Source: Cytophagales bacterium CG12_big_fil_rev_8_21_14_0_65_40_12 (GTDB lineage: Bacteria; Bacteroidota; Bacteroidia; Cytophagales; Cyclobacteriaceae). From it: a stretch of 64,000 nt of DNA. Below the pieces are notes generated by a model. That model ran no database searches. It was not told the DNA's origin and was given only the letters and a program-made list of their open reading frames with translations. The position numbers were made by a program, and so were the translations under genes. Below, one piece after another: positions 43,471 through 53,915 of this stretch. The number at the start of each line of letters is the position of its first letter. Position 1 is the first letter of the stretch. The DNA is taken from contig PCUU01000065.1 of assembly GCA_002786855.1 (NCBI GenBank), positions 1 through 64,000 of the forward strand, read 5' to 3'.

Positions 43471-43620
43471 CTGTTTCTTGCCGTACAAAGAAAGATGATC
43501 TGAGAATGTATTCATGAAAAATCCCCCTCCGCTTGCGACACTTCCCTCCTCGCTTAGCCAAAGCTTTGCGAAGGTAAGAAGGGGAGGACATGAGCATGGC
43601 GGCAAATTGGTTTTTAGAGT

Positions 43621-45240
43621 TTACTCTCTTTTCATCTCTTGAATCTGGTCGGCTTCTTCGAAGATTTTGAGGAAGGCGATCGCAACGCCATTCGTCCAAC
43701 CAAAGCCATCTTGCAAGGCATACTCTCCACCACCCGCCAAAAGTGAAACGTCCATTACATTGTACTTTTCAACCATTTTACCAGTAGACTTGTATACTGC
43801 CTTATTCCTTTCTAACCAGCGGATTGCACCTTCATTACCCAATTCGTCAAAATCATAGAAGTATAATCCGTTGACTGTTATCCACTGAAGAGGCGCCCAA
43901 GCATTTGGTGCGTCCCATTGCTGACCAGTCGGGTTATTTGTAGTGATAAATCCACCAGGTTTTAAGAATTCGCTTTCCAAAATTGCCGCCACTTTTTTGG
44001 CTTGCGCCTTATCAGCCATTTTGAAAAAGAGAGGATAAGCACCTGCTAAAGAAAGTACACCAGTCGGTGATTTAGCCACAAAGTCGTAATCCACGAAAAA
44101 ACCAGCTTGTTCGTCCCAAAGGTATTTCATGATGGCTGCCTTGCGAGAAGCCGCTTTGTCTAAGTACTCTTGCGCCTTAGTCAGTTCCTCTGTCCAGTTA
44201 TAGCCTTGGGCTATTTTAAGTTCTAAATGGTAAAGCAGCGTATTCAAATCGACAGGTATGATTTCTGTAGTGTGAATGGTCGCTAAAGTCTGGGCATCTT
44301 TGAACCAACGGCTTGAATAATCCCAACCAGATTCTGCGCCTGCACGCAAATCCCTAAAGATTTTTTCCTTGTCACCACCTACTTTCTCAGCGAGTTCATA
44401 ATCTTCACGATAAGATTCAGGACGCGGTAAGGGATAATTATCCCAGTAGCGGTTCAGGAGACTTCCATCCTCCATCATTACAACACGATTATTGGCTTCA
44501 TCCGCTTTAAGCGTTTCAGCACCCTTCATCCAGAAGTCATATTCTTTTTGCAAGGCTGGTAAGAAGGATTCGAAAAGAGTACGGTCGTTTTTAGCAACAC
44601 GATCTACCATCACCGAGAAAAACGGAGGCTGCGAACGACCACCGTAATAAGCACGATTCCCATTCGGCACGAAACCAATTGAATCAATTAAGAAAGCAAA
44701 ATTCTTAGTCATGTTGATGGCCATATCCTCTTGGCCAGAAATCATTAATCCTTCCAAGGTGAAATAGCTATCCCAATAATAAATTTCCCTGAAACGGCCA
44801 CCAGGCACTATAAAGTCGTTAGGTAGTGGAATTAAAGAAGAGCGAGAAGACACATCGCCAGCTTTTCTTGTCAATACTGGCCAAAGGTCAATGATGTGCT
44901 GCTTCATTGTTTTCGAAGTATCCGAAGCAAAGTCTTTAGAGAAGGTATATGGCATATCAAAATTTGCCTCCACAAATGCCTTTATACTGAAACCATCTTG
45001 CTCTTTCTGGGCATTGTAATCTTTTTCAATAGCGGCTATATCGCGCTTGGCTGTACAATCCACAAAGGTTTTAGAGTCTTCGAAAATCTGCGCCATTTGA
45101 ATGTCGTGAAACATCTCTGAAGCATAGAACTTCTGAAAATCGACAGCACCTTCCTGCTTAGGGCTACAAGAAAAAAAGGCCAGCGAAATCAGCGCTAGCC
45201 CTAAAATAAGTTTGGTTTGATTACTTTTCATTTGCTGCAA
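43621..45240 (-). CDS. GH37 trehalase (lipoprotein)
   Basis: GH37 signatures PGGRFREIYYWDSYFTLEGL and QWDAPNAWAPLQ; lipobox LAFFSCS. Confidence 0.94.
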   Translation of the reverse strand: MQQMKSNQTKLILGLALISLAFFSCSPKQEGAVDFQKFYASEMFHDIQMAQIFEDSKTFVDCTAKRDIAAIEKDYNAQKEQDGFSIKAFVEANFDMPYTFSKDFASDTSKTMKQHIIDLWPVLTRKAGDVSSRSSLIPLPNDFIVPGGRFREIYYWDSYFTLEGLMISGQEDMAINMTKNFAFLIDSIGFVPNGNRAYYGGRSQPPFFSVMVDRVAKNDRTLFESFLPALQKEYDFWMKGAETLKADEANNRVVMMEDGSLLNRYWDNYPLPRPESYREDYELAEKVGGDKEKIFRDLRAGAESGWDYSSRWFKDAQTLATIHTTEIIPVDLNTLLYHLELKIAQGYNWTEELTKAQEYLDKAASRKAAIMKYLWDEQAGFFVDYDFVAKSPTGVLSLAGAYPLFFKMADKAQAKKVAAILESEFLKPGGFITTNNPTGQQWDAPNAWAPLQWITVNGLYFYDFDELGNEGAIRWLERNKAVYKSTGKMVEKYNVMDVSLLAGGGEYALQDGFGWTNGVAIAFLKIFEEADQIQEMKRE

Positions 45241-46549
45241 GTTCAGACTTGGTCATTTTGATTTTGTCTACTACATATCGGCCTAAGGCCCTGCCTTGAG
45301 TCACGCCATTGTCAATCGCTGGGCGGTAGTGAATGCCTCCGTAAAGTCGACTTATCGCGGCCTCTTCGGATGCCTGAAGGAACGAAATAAAATCGCGAGG
45401 TGGCAATCCGTATTTTTCTTCAGAATCGTCATGAAAACTAAAATTGTCGCCAAAAATTGAAGTCAAAGCCATAGCGGCTGCATTAGAGATCACACTATGC
45501 CCGCTGGTATATTCTGGAAAGGGCGGTGTTTGCAGTTTTGGCAACCACTCATCATCGATGTATTGATTGATTACTGTTTCAGGCCTTATCAAATTACTCC
45601 TGTACTTTTCGTCCCAGCAACTGATGAAGCCATCGGCCAAAGCAATTGAGGTAAGTGCATAAGCGTAGGTACTTTTGGCCAAGTCTGCATTTGATTTTTG
45701 GGATACAATTTTCACAATGCCAATCCAATGCCCACCTGGAGTGACCTTTTTTGCCGCAACCATCACATGTCCGATTTGATTGACGACATACGGATTACAA
45801 TCCCAAAATTTTGCAATCTCCAATTGTTCATCGTTAAGGTTGTTCCCCACATTGTAAACTTCCATTACCTCATTATAAAACTGACTTCCTTTGGACATAT
45901 CAAAGTTTGTTGGCCTTTCTGGGGTAAATTGAGAGGAAGAATCAATGGCAAATGTTCTGATCTGGCTCCAGCTTGGCTCAATGGCTTCCATATAACCGGG
46001 AGGTGTCGGTTGCCAACGACCTACTTCATCGCGCACTGTAAATTTCTGAAAAGTTCTGGTTTGCTTGTAATTATCGCCATCTGCCCATTTCATAATGTGC
46101 GCAGCCACTGCCTTTCCATACTCAAGTGAAGCTTCGAAATAATCCTTATCCACCCCTTTGCGAAGTTCTGCATAAAGCTCATCGCGAAAACTTTCCATTT
46201 TTTCTTCTGAAAAAATCAAGGTAGTACCCACTGTGAGTGTGGCCTGAATGGCCGCAAGGTCATAGCTAATTTCTTTATCAGGCTTTGGGACTTCTGTAAG
46301 TCCTTTCAATTGACCTGCCAATGAAATGTATTGAGGATTGTTTTGGGCCAATACTTCGTAAGCTGCAATACTTGAATAAGCATAAATTCTACTGGCTACT
46401 GGGGGTGAAAAAATATCATGCACAATAACATCTGTTATTTGCTGCATGGTATTGTGCATCACAGATGGATCAATGATCAACTCCTTTTTTCCAGATTCAC
46501 AACCAGAAATCGCCAATAGCGTGATTAGTCCAAATAATACCTTTTTCAT
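45221..46549 (-). CDS. Vanadium-dependent haloperoxidase-like / PAP2 lipoprotein
   Basis: PEYTSGHSVISNAAAMALTSIFG and RLYGGIHYRPAIDNG. The ORF extends to 46582; start MKKVLFG at 46549. Confidence 0.87.
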   Translation of the reverse strand: MKKVLFGLITLLAISGCESGKKELIIDPSVMHNTMQQITDVIVHDIFSPPVASRIYAYSSIAAYEVLAQNNPQYISLAGQLKGLTEVPKPDKEISYDLAAIQATLTVGTTLIFSEEKMESFRDELYAELRKGVDKDYFEASLEYGKAVAAHIMKWADGDNYKQTRTFQKFTVRDEVGRWQPTPPGYMEAIEPSWSQIRTFAIDSSSQFTPERPTNFDMSKGSQFYNEVMEVYNVGNNLNDEQLEIAKFWDCNPYVVNQIGHVMVAAKKVTPGGHWIGIVKIVSQKSNADLAKSTYAYALTSIALADGFISCWDEKYRSNLIRPETVINQYIDDEWLPKLQTPPFPEYTSGHSVISNAAAMALTSIFGDNFSFHDDSEEKYGLPPRDFISFLQASEEAAISRLYGGIHYRPAIDNGVTQGRALGRYVVDKIKMTKSELAANEK

Positions 46550-46643
46550 TTTCTTTCTTCTCCTTTGATCAATCAGATTCAAATTTCAGTGTTAAGGACG
46601 TAAAGAACAAGCTAAACCCCTTGAATTACACCTACTTAAATTT

Positions 46644-49600
46644 TTAATTAGCAGCCTTTGCCGTTTGGCTTGGCCATTGTAAAATTATTGGTTTGTCATT
46701 ATTGCGCACAGCCACAATGCCCTTTGTAATACCTAAATTAATAGGCCTTGCTTGTCGGTACTCTCCCCATGTGTTTTGAGTATTGAGAAAAGCATCATTT
46801 GTGGGCATAAAATGACCTTCGCCTTTGCCTAAAAGTAAAGTGATTGGCTTGGCATCGGCCCTTCCATAATCGTTTCTAAATGTATAGTTATTTCCAAAAA
46901 GTAAAAGATCAGTAATGTTGTCTCCATTAAAATCTTCGGCAACAATATCCATAGTTGGAGAATGCTGGGCCTCTAGCGGCAAATCTATGGCTTCGAACTT
47001 ACCCTTCCCCAAATTTATAAATGCCTTGCTGCTCATGGTGAAGGCACGTTTTACTGCACCTTTTTTATCGTAATCCTCACCCAGTAAATCTGCCGGGCCT
47101 TTGAGGTCCGCATAAGAGGTGTAGTTTTTATGTTTCTTTTTTATTGATGGAATTTGCTTGATTAAATCATCTCGGGTAGCAAAGGGAGACTCAACTCCTT
47201 CTAAATAATGAAAAACGACTGGATCAACTTGTCCATTATTATCGAAGTCTCCTGCATAAAGGCTCACTGGCTCTTGAATGGATGCTTTGAGTTTCGTATT
47301 TAGGCCAAGGTTTCCGGCTACTAAATCGGGTTTACCATCATTATTGAGGTCTGCTACATGAAGTGAATACCACCAGCCATTGGTATTCTCGAAGGCTTTG
47401 ATAGCCGCCTTTTTGAATCTGCCTTTACCATCATTTTCGAAAATCGTGATCGGCATCCATTCTCCTACTAACACTAAATCCTGATCACCGTCTTGATCAT
47501 AATCGAACCATTCTGAATCATTGACCATACCGATACTTTCTTCTAATTCGAAACGCCTATCGAATTGATTTTGAAAGAAGCCTTTACCATTATTGATCAA
47601 AAGAAATTGTTCGGGATAAGTACCGAACGCACCAGAAACCACATTAGCACCTACAAAAACATCCAAATCACCGTCACCATCAATATCTGCTACCGACACA
47701 GTTTTGCCTTGCGAACCCACTTTGTTTAATGCTTGTGGAGAAAATTGAAAAAGGCCATTGCCTTGATTGATGTACAGTTTATCATAACTGAAAATCATAG
47801 TTTCGCTGTTTTCGTTGCCCGCACTGGTGACGTATAAATCTAAATCCTGATCGCCATCGGCATCGAAAAAGGTAGCGCTTACATCTTCGGCAATGGAGAG
47901 TAAATCGAAGAATCTAGATTCGCCCTTTTCAAAATTACCCTCCGTTTTTTGAAGCCATAATTCACCTGACTGGCCTTTGGCTCCTCCGAAGAAAATATCA
48001 TCAAGGCCATTTCCATCAACATCGCCAGCAGCAAGGGCAGGCCCTTCATGATTGAACAGTCTGGGAATAATGTATTCGCGACCGAGGTCAGAAAAGTCAT
48101 CTTCTTGATGAGTATAGCCAATATTAGTGTCCAGAAGAGAAAGCAAGGTAGGTTTATCCTCTGCCAGCAATTCGTTCACGGTGACTAAATCTGAGGGAGA
48201 AATCGTGAGTACTTGGTTGGGCTGAATATTCTCCAATGTTTGGCTTTGTCCTTCAGGCCAGGTGATTTCAATCTTATCAATTTGCTGTGCTATTCCTAAA
48301 CCAAAATACAAATCGGTGGGTACGGAAGATTCGAAACCCTTGGTGGGATTATTCTCTCTCGTAAATTCTCTTCCGCCAGCAGTGACGGTAACTTTAGCCC
48401 CTACAGCATTTTTATTGAATCCCTCTGACTTTAGTCGAACTGTCAAGTAGCTATTTTCAGACTTAGATAGGTTTTCATAAACAAAGGCCTCCTGCTCGAT
48501 ATTATTAACGATCAAGTCCAAATCACCATCATTGTCTAAATCCGCATAGGCAGAGCCATTTGAATAAGAGGCTTGATCTAATCCCCAGCCGATTGCTTTG
48601 GGTTCAAATCGAAAATCTCCTGCTCCTTTTCCCGCATAATTGGCAATTTTGAGGGTGGGCAAAGTATTGATCAAATCAGCCTCTTTCACGTCCGCATCTG
48701 GATCAGAAGTAAGTGAGGAATAATTGATAAAATCGAGGTCGTTTGGCCTTTTGAAGATTCCATTGGTAATATGAATATCTTGAAAGCCATCATTGTCCAT
48801 ATCAAAAATCAAGGGCGACCAAGACCAATCCGTTGCAAAAGTATTGGCCAACAAACTAAGGTCTGAAAACTGTCCGTTGCCTAAATTCTTCTGTAGCGTA
48901 TTTCTAACGTACTGATGATTGTAGCCATAATTGAGCTTGATTTTATAAACTTCCGATTTATCCTCGCCCAATGATTTTTTCCAAATTTGAGGATCGGAGG
49001 GAAGCATGTCTGTGGTAATGATTTCGTTGAAACCATCGTTGTTCAAATCGCCCAGTACGTTGCCCATAGAGTATCGGCTAGTATGCTGAATGCTGCTTTC
49101 CAATTGTTCGGTAAAAGTGCCGTTTTGATTGTTGAGATAGAGGTAATCGTTCTCTGTAAAATCATTGGAGATATAAATATCTGGCCAGCCATCGTTATTC
49201 AAATCGCCTATGCCAAGGCCCAGGCCAAAGCCCAAAGCGCTTGAGTAGATTCCTGCCTCTTCGGTAACATCCATGAAAGTTTCTTTGCCCTGTGCCAGTT
49301 GACTTTGGTAAAGTTTATCACCTTTTTCACTTGGAATGAAGCGCGCACGAGAAAAAGCAAAAGCTTCTGGATTTTTGATGGAGTGATTGAGCAGGTACAT
49401 ATCTAAATCACCATCCCTGTCATAGTCAAAAAAGGCCGTTTGGGTAGAAAAACCTTCGAAATCTAAACCATAAGCTTGCGCGGATTCTGTAAAGGTATTG
49501 TCACCATTATTGATGAAAAGTTCGTTCTTGCCTTGAGCGTTTTTATAATTTCCGACCCTGCTTACATAGATGTCTAAAAAGCCATCGGCATTTACATCTG

Positions 49601-50027
49601 CCATGGTTACACCAGTTGCCCAAGTACCCGAGCCTGCTACCTTTGCCTGACTGGTAATATCCTCGAAAATAAGTCCTCCTTTATTTAAGTAAAGTTTGTT
49701 TTCGCCTTGGTTTGAAGTAAAATAAAGATCGATTAAGCCATCATTATTGATATCGCCAGCGGCAACTCCTCCACCATTGTAGAAATATGGATATTCCAGA
49801 ATATTGAAATCAGGGGATTCTTTCAATTGATTAATGAAGTCAATCCCAGAAGTGGCAGCAGGCACTAATCTGAAAATTGGCGCTTCCACTTTTTCATTCA
49901 TAAATCCTTGACAACCGACTATAGAAAGTAGCAAAAAAGGAACAAGCCCTTTCCACTTAAAAGCTTCCCCAAACTGGAGACTTGCAAGTCGCTGTCTTGT
50001 CAAAAATGATTTAAAAATGAACTTCAA
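46644..50027 (-). CDS. FG-GAP/VCBS repeat protein with ASPIC/UnbV domain (CRTAC1-like), 1127 aa
   Basis: Multiple DxNxDGxxD repeats; GFESSVPTDLYFGLG…IEITWPEGQSQTL ASPIC/UnbV segment. Confidence 0.92.
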   Translation of the reverse strand: MKFIFKSFLTRQRLASLQFGEAFKWKGLVPFLLLSIVGCQGFMNEKVEAPIFRLVPAATSGIDFINQLKESPDFNILEYPYFYNGGGVAAGDINNDGLIDLYFTSNQGENKLYLNKGGLIFEDITSQAKVAGSGTWATGVTMADVNADGFLDIYVSRVGNYKNAQGKNELFINNGDNTFTESAQAYGLDFEGFSTQTAFFDYDRDGDLDMYLLNHSIKNPEAFAFSRARFIPSEKGDKLYQSQLAQGKETFMDVTEEAGIYSSALGFGLGLGIGDLNNDGWPDIYISNDFTENDYLYLNNQNGTFTEQLESSIQHTSRYSMGNVLGDLNNDGFNEIITTDMLPSDPQIWKKSLGEDKSEVYKIKLNYGYNHQYVRNTLQKNLGNGQFSDLSLLANTFATDWSWSPLIFDMDNDGFQDIHITNGIFKRPNDLDFINYSSLTSDPDADVKEADLINTLPTLKIANYAGKGAGDFRFEPKAIGWGLDQASYSNGSAYADLDNDGDLDLIVNNIEQEAFVYENLSKSENSYLTVRLKSEGFNKNAVGAKVTVTAGGREFTRENNPTKGFESSVPTDLYFGLGIAQQIDKIEITWPEGQSQTLENIQPNQVLTISPSDLVTVNELLAEDKPTLLSLLDTNIGYTHQEDDFSDLGREYIIPRLFNHEGPALAAGDVDGNGLDDIFFGGAKGQSGELWLQKTEGNFEKGESRFFDLLSIAEDVSATFFDADGDQDLDLYVTSAGNENSETMIFSYDKLYINQGNGLFQFSPQALNKVGSQGKTVSVADIDGDGDLDVFVGANVVSGAFGTYPEQFLLINNGKGFFQNQFDRRFELEESIGMVNDSEWFDYDQDGDQDLVLVGEWMPITIFENDGKGRFKKAAIKAFENTNGWWYSLHVADLNNDGKPDLVAGNLGLNTKLKASIQEPVSLYAGDFDNNGQVDPVVFHYLEGVESPFATRDDLIKQIPSIKKKHKNYTSYADLKGPADLLGEDYDKKGAVKRAFTMSSKAFINLGKGKFEAIDLPLEAQHSPTMDIVAEDFNGDNITDLLLFGNNYTFRNDYGRADAKPITLLLGKGEGHFMPTNDAFLNTQNTWGEYRQARPINLGITKGIVAVRNNDKPIILQWPSQTAKAAN

Positions 50028-50038
50028 GTCTTTGGGGT

Positions 50039-53000
50039 TTAATATTGAAAAATGGCGAGTGAATCTTGGTTTCTAGCGACCATGATCGAATTCTTGAACA
50101 CAAGAATATCCCTGACTTCACCATCCACAAAAAATCCTTGACCGAAAGGCTGGGCTTCAAAATTACCCTTGCCATCATTCTTTAGATATACCCCGCGGCC
50201 TGCGTCAAAACGGCCAATCTCTGGCTTCACACCATACAAATTACCTCCCATGATCAGATCTATATCACCGTCCTTATCGAAATCTCCAGTGCCAATGGCA
50301 TAAATGGGCGCCATTTGAACTTGTGCCGGTAATTGGGCGATGGTAAAATTAAAATTGCCTTGATTGATCAAAACGACAGAAGCAAGTTGAGTAACCTTGG
50401 CCTCAATAGCGTCAGAAAGTGCCTTCACACCAAAAATATCTTGAACCGAGGCGTTTTCGAACGACTTATAATCGGGCAATACTTTCTTTAATGACTTGAT
50501 TTGATCAATCAAGTTATGGCGCAAACCGTATGGATAGGCTTCTCCATCTGCATGATAGCTGGCGAGAATGGGATCCACCAATCCGTTATTATCAAAATCC
50601 TTCACAAAAAGCGCAATTGGTTGTTCCGCTGACGCCTTGAATCGGCTGTTCAAGCCGTGATTACCAACGATGAAATCTATATCGCCATCACCGTCAAGAT
50701 CCGCTGCTTTGATTTTATTCCACCAGCCTTTGGCATCGCTTAAATTTTGTGGTGATTTTTTGGTGAATTTGCCGTTTTGATTTTCAAAAATTTCAATCCC
50801 CATGTATTCGCCAACCATGACCAAGTCGAGGTCGCCATCGCCATCTACATCTTGAAACAAGCTGCTGGTAATGATTCCGATTACTTTTAATCCTGGGGCC
50901 GAAGCCGCAGTTATATCAGTGAAATTTCCCTTTCCATCATTTTCAAGAATAAAACCATCTCCTGGAATTCCGTTTTTCAAAGGTTTGGAACCTTCCCCTA
51001 CAAACAAATCTATGTCACCATCACCATCAATGTCGCCTGACACCACCGTGGCAGAACTAATAAAGCGTTTTGTTTCTGGCAACATTTGGTTGCTTAAAGT
51101 AAAATTGCCCTTTCCGTCATTGAAGTACAACCGATCATTGAGCGCTGAAGAATTTTCGGAATATTCTATTCCGCCACTGCAAACGTAAAGGTCTAAATCA
51201 CCGTCACCGTCCGCATCGAATATGACGCTTTCGGTATCTTCAGAAATTTTATCCTTCTGGAAAGCCGCCTGACTCGTTGGTTTGTAACCGTTCTGAGTTG
51301 CAATCAAAATCGTACCCTCTGTATCGCGACTGCCTCCAATATAAATGTCGTCCAAACCATCATTATTCACATCGCCAATCGACATTTTCGGGCCACCGGT
51401 ACTTTTCATCATAAACAGCGACCTGTCCAAATCGAAATCACTGAATTCATTTTCCTTATGCAGGTAATTTGGTACCGTGTTGACTCGACTAAAAGTGGTA
51501 GTTGAGTTGGTGTTTGAAGGCACCTGAGCCTCTTTCATTGCTGTATTGTAATCAATAGTGACGGTGCGATTGACTGGAACAGAATTCAAAACTGTAACAT
51601 CACCTAAAGGCCAAACAACTTTGATATTCACATCTGCACTGGAGTTTAGCCCGAGGAAAGGGCGCGGATCCATGCTCGATTGGAAACCACGTACAGGCTG
51701 ATTTTCGATGTAATAAGTGGTTTTTCCCGAGGTGACATATATTTTACTGCCGATGGCAAATTTGTTCTTTTCACCACCTTTGAGCACTAGCCTGATATAA
51801 TTGCTTTCTGGCGATGCTGATGCGGAGTTTCTGTAAACAAAAGAGGGCATGTTTACATTGTTCACCACCAAATCCAAGTCGCCATCATTGTCCAAGTCGC
51901 CATAAGCCGATCCATTCGAAAAGCTTTTTTGGTTTAGCCCAAACTCGGCAGATCTATCCTCGAACTTAAGCCCACCTGTATTCTTATAGGCAAAATTAGC
52001 AATTGGGTTAGAAGGAATTATTTCAATGAGTTTCTCATAATTAACTTTCTCTTCAGTAACCATTGATTTTACAATTTCTTCACTAGAGGCATATTGTAGA
52101 TAATCTTGATCAGTAAGGTCTTGGTATATTCCGTTGGCAACATAAAGGTCTTTGAAGCCATCGTTATCCATATCAAAAATCAAAGCACCCCAACTCCAAT
52201 CAGTGGCTTCGACTCCCGCAAATCTACCAACTTCAGAAAAGGTGTTATTGCCATTATTACTTTGGAAACTGTTGCGCGTAAACTGGTGATAGTAGCCATT
52301 TTTAACGCCATATTGATATCGGTTCCAATCTTCAAAAGTGGTCACCGTTTTTAGTCGTTTATAATCATTTGGCAGCATTTCTGTGACGAAGATATCGTTG
52401 CTTGCATCGTTGTTCACATCTGCCATATCCGCCCCCATCGAGGCTCCACTGATCGATTCCATTTGATCGGTGAGTGATTCTTTGAAAGTGCCATTCTGAT
52501 TATTGATATAGAGGTAATCCCTCTCAAAAAAGTCATTGGAAACGTAAATATCGTCCCAACCGTCACTGTTCACATCGCCAACGGTTACGCCCAATCCAAA
52601 ACCAATGATACTACCATAAATTCCTGCCTCTTGGCTCACGTCTACAAATTTACCATCTTGGTTTTGCAGCAGTTTGTCTCCTCCTAAGGCATCGCGCTTT
52701 GGCCTTTCATTTCGTCTTAGATCAAAACTTCCGATGGCCTGATATGAGTTATTCAGTATGTATACATCCAGGTCCCCGTCATGGTCATAATCAAAGAAAG
52801 AGGCGTGGGTAGTAAAACCGGGATCGGCCAAACCATATGCTTCTGCGCTTTCGGTAAAAGTGAGGTCACCATTATTGATGAAGAGTTCATTTTGCTTGTT
52901 GTCGCCTTGAACGTCTCCAGAATTACAAACATAGATATCCAAAAGGCCATCAGCATTAACATCTGCCATGGTTACGCCTGTTGACCAAGCCCTGTTTCCT

Positions 53001-53347
53001 TCAACGCCTGCGCTCACAGAAATATCTTCGAACTTAAAATCACCTTTGTTCAAATAGAGTTTATTCTTTTTAAGATTGGCAGTAAAGTAAATATCGGGTA
53101 AACCGTCATTATTGATATCGCCAATGGCCACTCCACCGCCATTATAGAAATTGCGGTATTTATAAATATTGAACTCGCGATCGAAAGCCAAATCGTTTCT
53201 AAAATCGATGCCCGTTTGGGTACTGTCTAGCAGTTCAAACAAAGGTGGGCTTGATGGCTTTTCGGGTGTGCACGACCAGCACCCCATACCTATAATGAAT
53301 AAGATGAGGCTCAGTTTAATTACCGGCAAACTATTTCTTCTTAACAT
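50039..53347 (-). CDS. FG-GAP/VCBS repeat lipoprotein with ASPIC/UnbV domain, 1102 aa
   Basis: As above; lipobox GCWSCTPE. Confidence 0.92.
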   Translation of the reverse strand: MLRRNSLPVIKLSLILFIIGMGCWSCTPEKPSSPPLFELLDSTQTGIDFRNDLAFDREFNIYKYRNFYNGGGVAIGDINNDGLPDIYFTANLKKNKLYLNKGDFKFEDISVSAGVEGNRAWSTGVTMADVNADGLLDIYVCNSGDVQGDNKQNELFINNGDLTFTESAEAYGLADPGFTTHASFFDYDHDGDLDVYILNNSYQAIGSFDLRRNERPKRDALGGDKLLQNQDGKFVDVSQEAGIYGSIIGFGLGVTVGDVNSDGWDDIYVSNDFFERDYLYINNQNGTFKESLTDQMESISGASMGADMADVNNDASNDIFVTEMLPNDYKRLKTVTTFEDWNRYQYGVKNGYYHQFTRNSFQSNNGNNTFSEVGRFAGVEATDWSWGALIFDMDNDGFKDLYVANGIYQDLTDQDYLQYASSEEIVKSMVTEEKVNYEKLIEIIPSNPIANFAYKNTGGLKFEDRSAEFGLNQKSFSNGSAYGDLDNDGDLDLVVNNVNMPSFVYRNSASASPESNYIRLVLKGGEKNKFAIGSKIYVTSGKTTYYIENQPVRGFQSSMDPRPFLGLNSSADVNIKVVWPLGDVTVLNSVPVNRTVTIDYNTAMKEAQVPSNTNSTTTFSRVNTVPNYLHKENEFSDFDLDRSLFMMKSTGGPKMSIGDVNNDGLDDIYIGGSRDTEGTILIATQNGYKPTSQAAFQKDKISEDTESVIFDADGDGDLDLYVCSGGIEYSENSSALNDRLYFNDGKGNFTLSNQMLPETKRFISSATVVSGDIDGDGDIDLFVGEGSKPLKNGIPGDGFILENDGKGNFTDITAASAPGLKVIGIITSSLFQDVDGDGDLDLVMVGEYMGIEIFENQNGKFTKKSPQNLSDAKGWWNKIKAADLDGDGDIDFIVGNHGLNSRFKASAEQPIALFVKDFDNNGLVDPILASYHADGEAYPYGLRHNLIDQIKSLKKVLPDYKSFENASVQDIFGVKALSDAIEAKVTQLASVVLINQGNFNFTIAQLPAQVQMAPIYAIGTGDFDKDGDIDLIMGGNLYGVKPEIGRFDAGRGVYLKNDGKGNFEAQPFGQGFFVDGEVRDILVFKNSIMVARNQDSLAIFQY

Positions 53348-53915
53348 TTTTATTTTGGTCTAATAAATTGGTGATTTTCATTTCTAAAAATCTATCGTCT
53401 TCTTTTCGAATGGCCATTCTACGATTGCCATCCACCTTAACCCAAATTTCGTTGGGCTCCTTTTCGAAAGTAAGCTTCATAAATGGATTTTTGCCATACC
53501 AATTTTGAAGCGTATCAATAATTGGTTGAACAAGCCTATCCGAACTATGTAAATCATTGAAAATATTCCAGCGTGAGTATGAGAACTTAAGGTCCATTCC
53601 ATTAATTCTTTCCTCCTTATCAAAGGTAGGATAGAAATGCATTTTAATGGGTGACGGCTCTTCTGACGGAGGAGTCAAAACAAATTCAAGTAGATTCCCA
53701 TTTCCTGGTTGCAAACCAATTGATTTATTCAGTTTCCAGGAGAGATCAAAAAATTCCTGTCTGGTTTGGCCAAATTTTAGCCCTAAAAACAGCGAGTCAT
53801 ACTTCACCCCGCTTTCAAGTTCAGTTTCAACCAATTGCTCATACTCAGATTTACAGGCACTGAACATAAGTGCAAAGACACTTATTACTAACGCAATTCT
53901 AATTTTGTGTTTCAT
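53331..53915 (-). CDS. Uncharacterised lipoprotein
   Basis: MKHKIRIALVISVFALMFSACKSEYEQL. The ORF extends to 53945; internal Met at 53915 fits. Confidence 0.75.
   Translation of the reverse strand: MKHKIRIALVISVFALMFSACKSEYEQLVETELESGVKYDSLFLGLKFGQTRQEFFDLSWKLNKSIGLQPGNGNLLEFVLTPPSEEPSPIKMHFYPTFDKEERINGMDLKFSYSRWNIFNDLHSSDRLVQPIIDTLQNWYGKNPFMKLTFEKEPNEIWVKVDGNRRMAIRKEDDRFLEMKITNLLDQNKNVKKK

Noticed and set aside
43448-43699. 83-aa minus-strand ORF (and the 43423-43605 ORF)
   Set aside because: Overlap the trehalase 3' end and the repeat-rich spacer, with no recognisable motif or signal.
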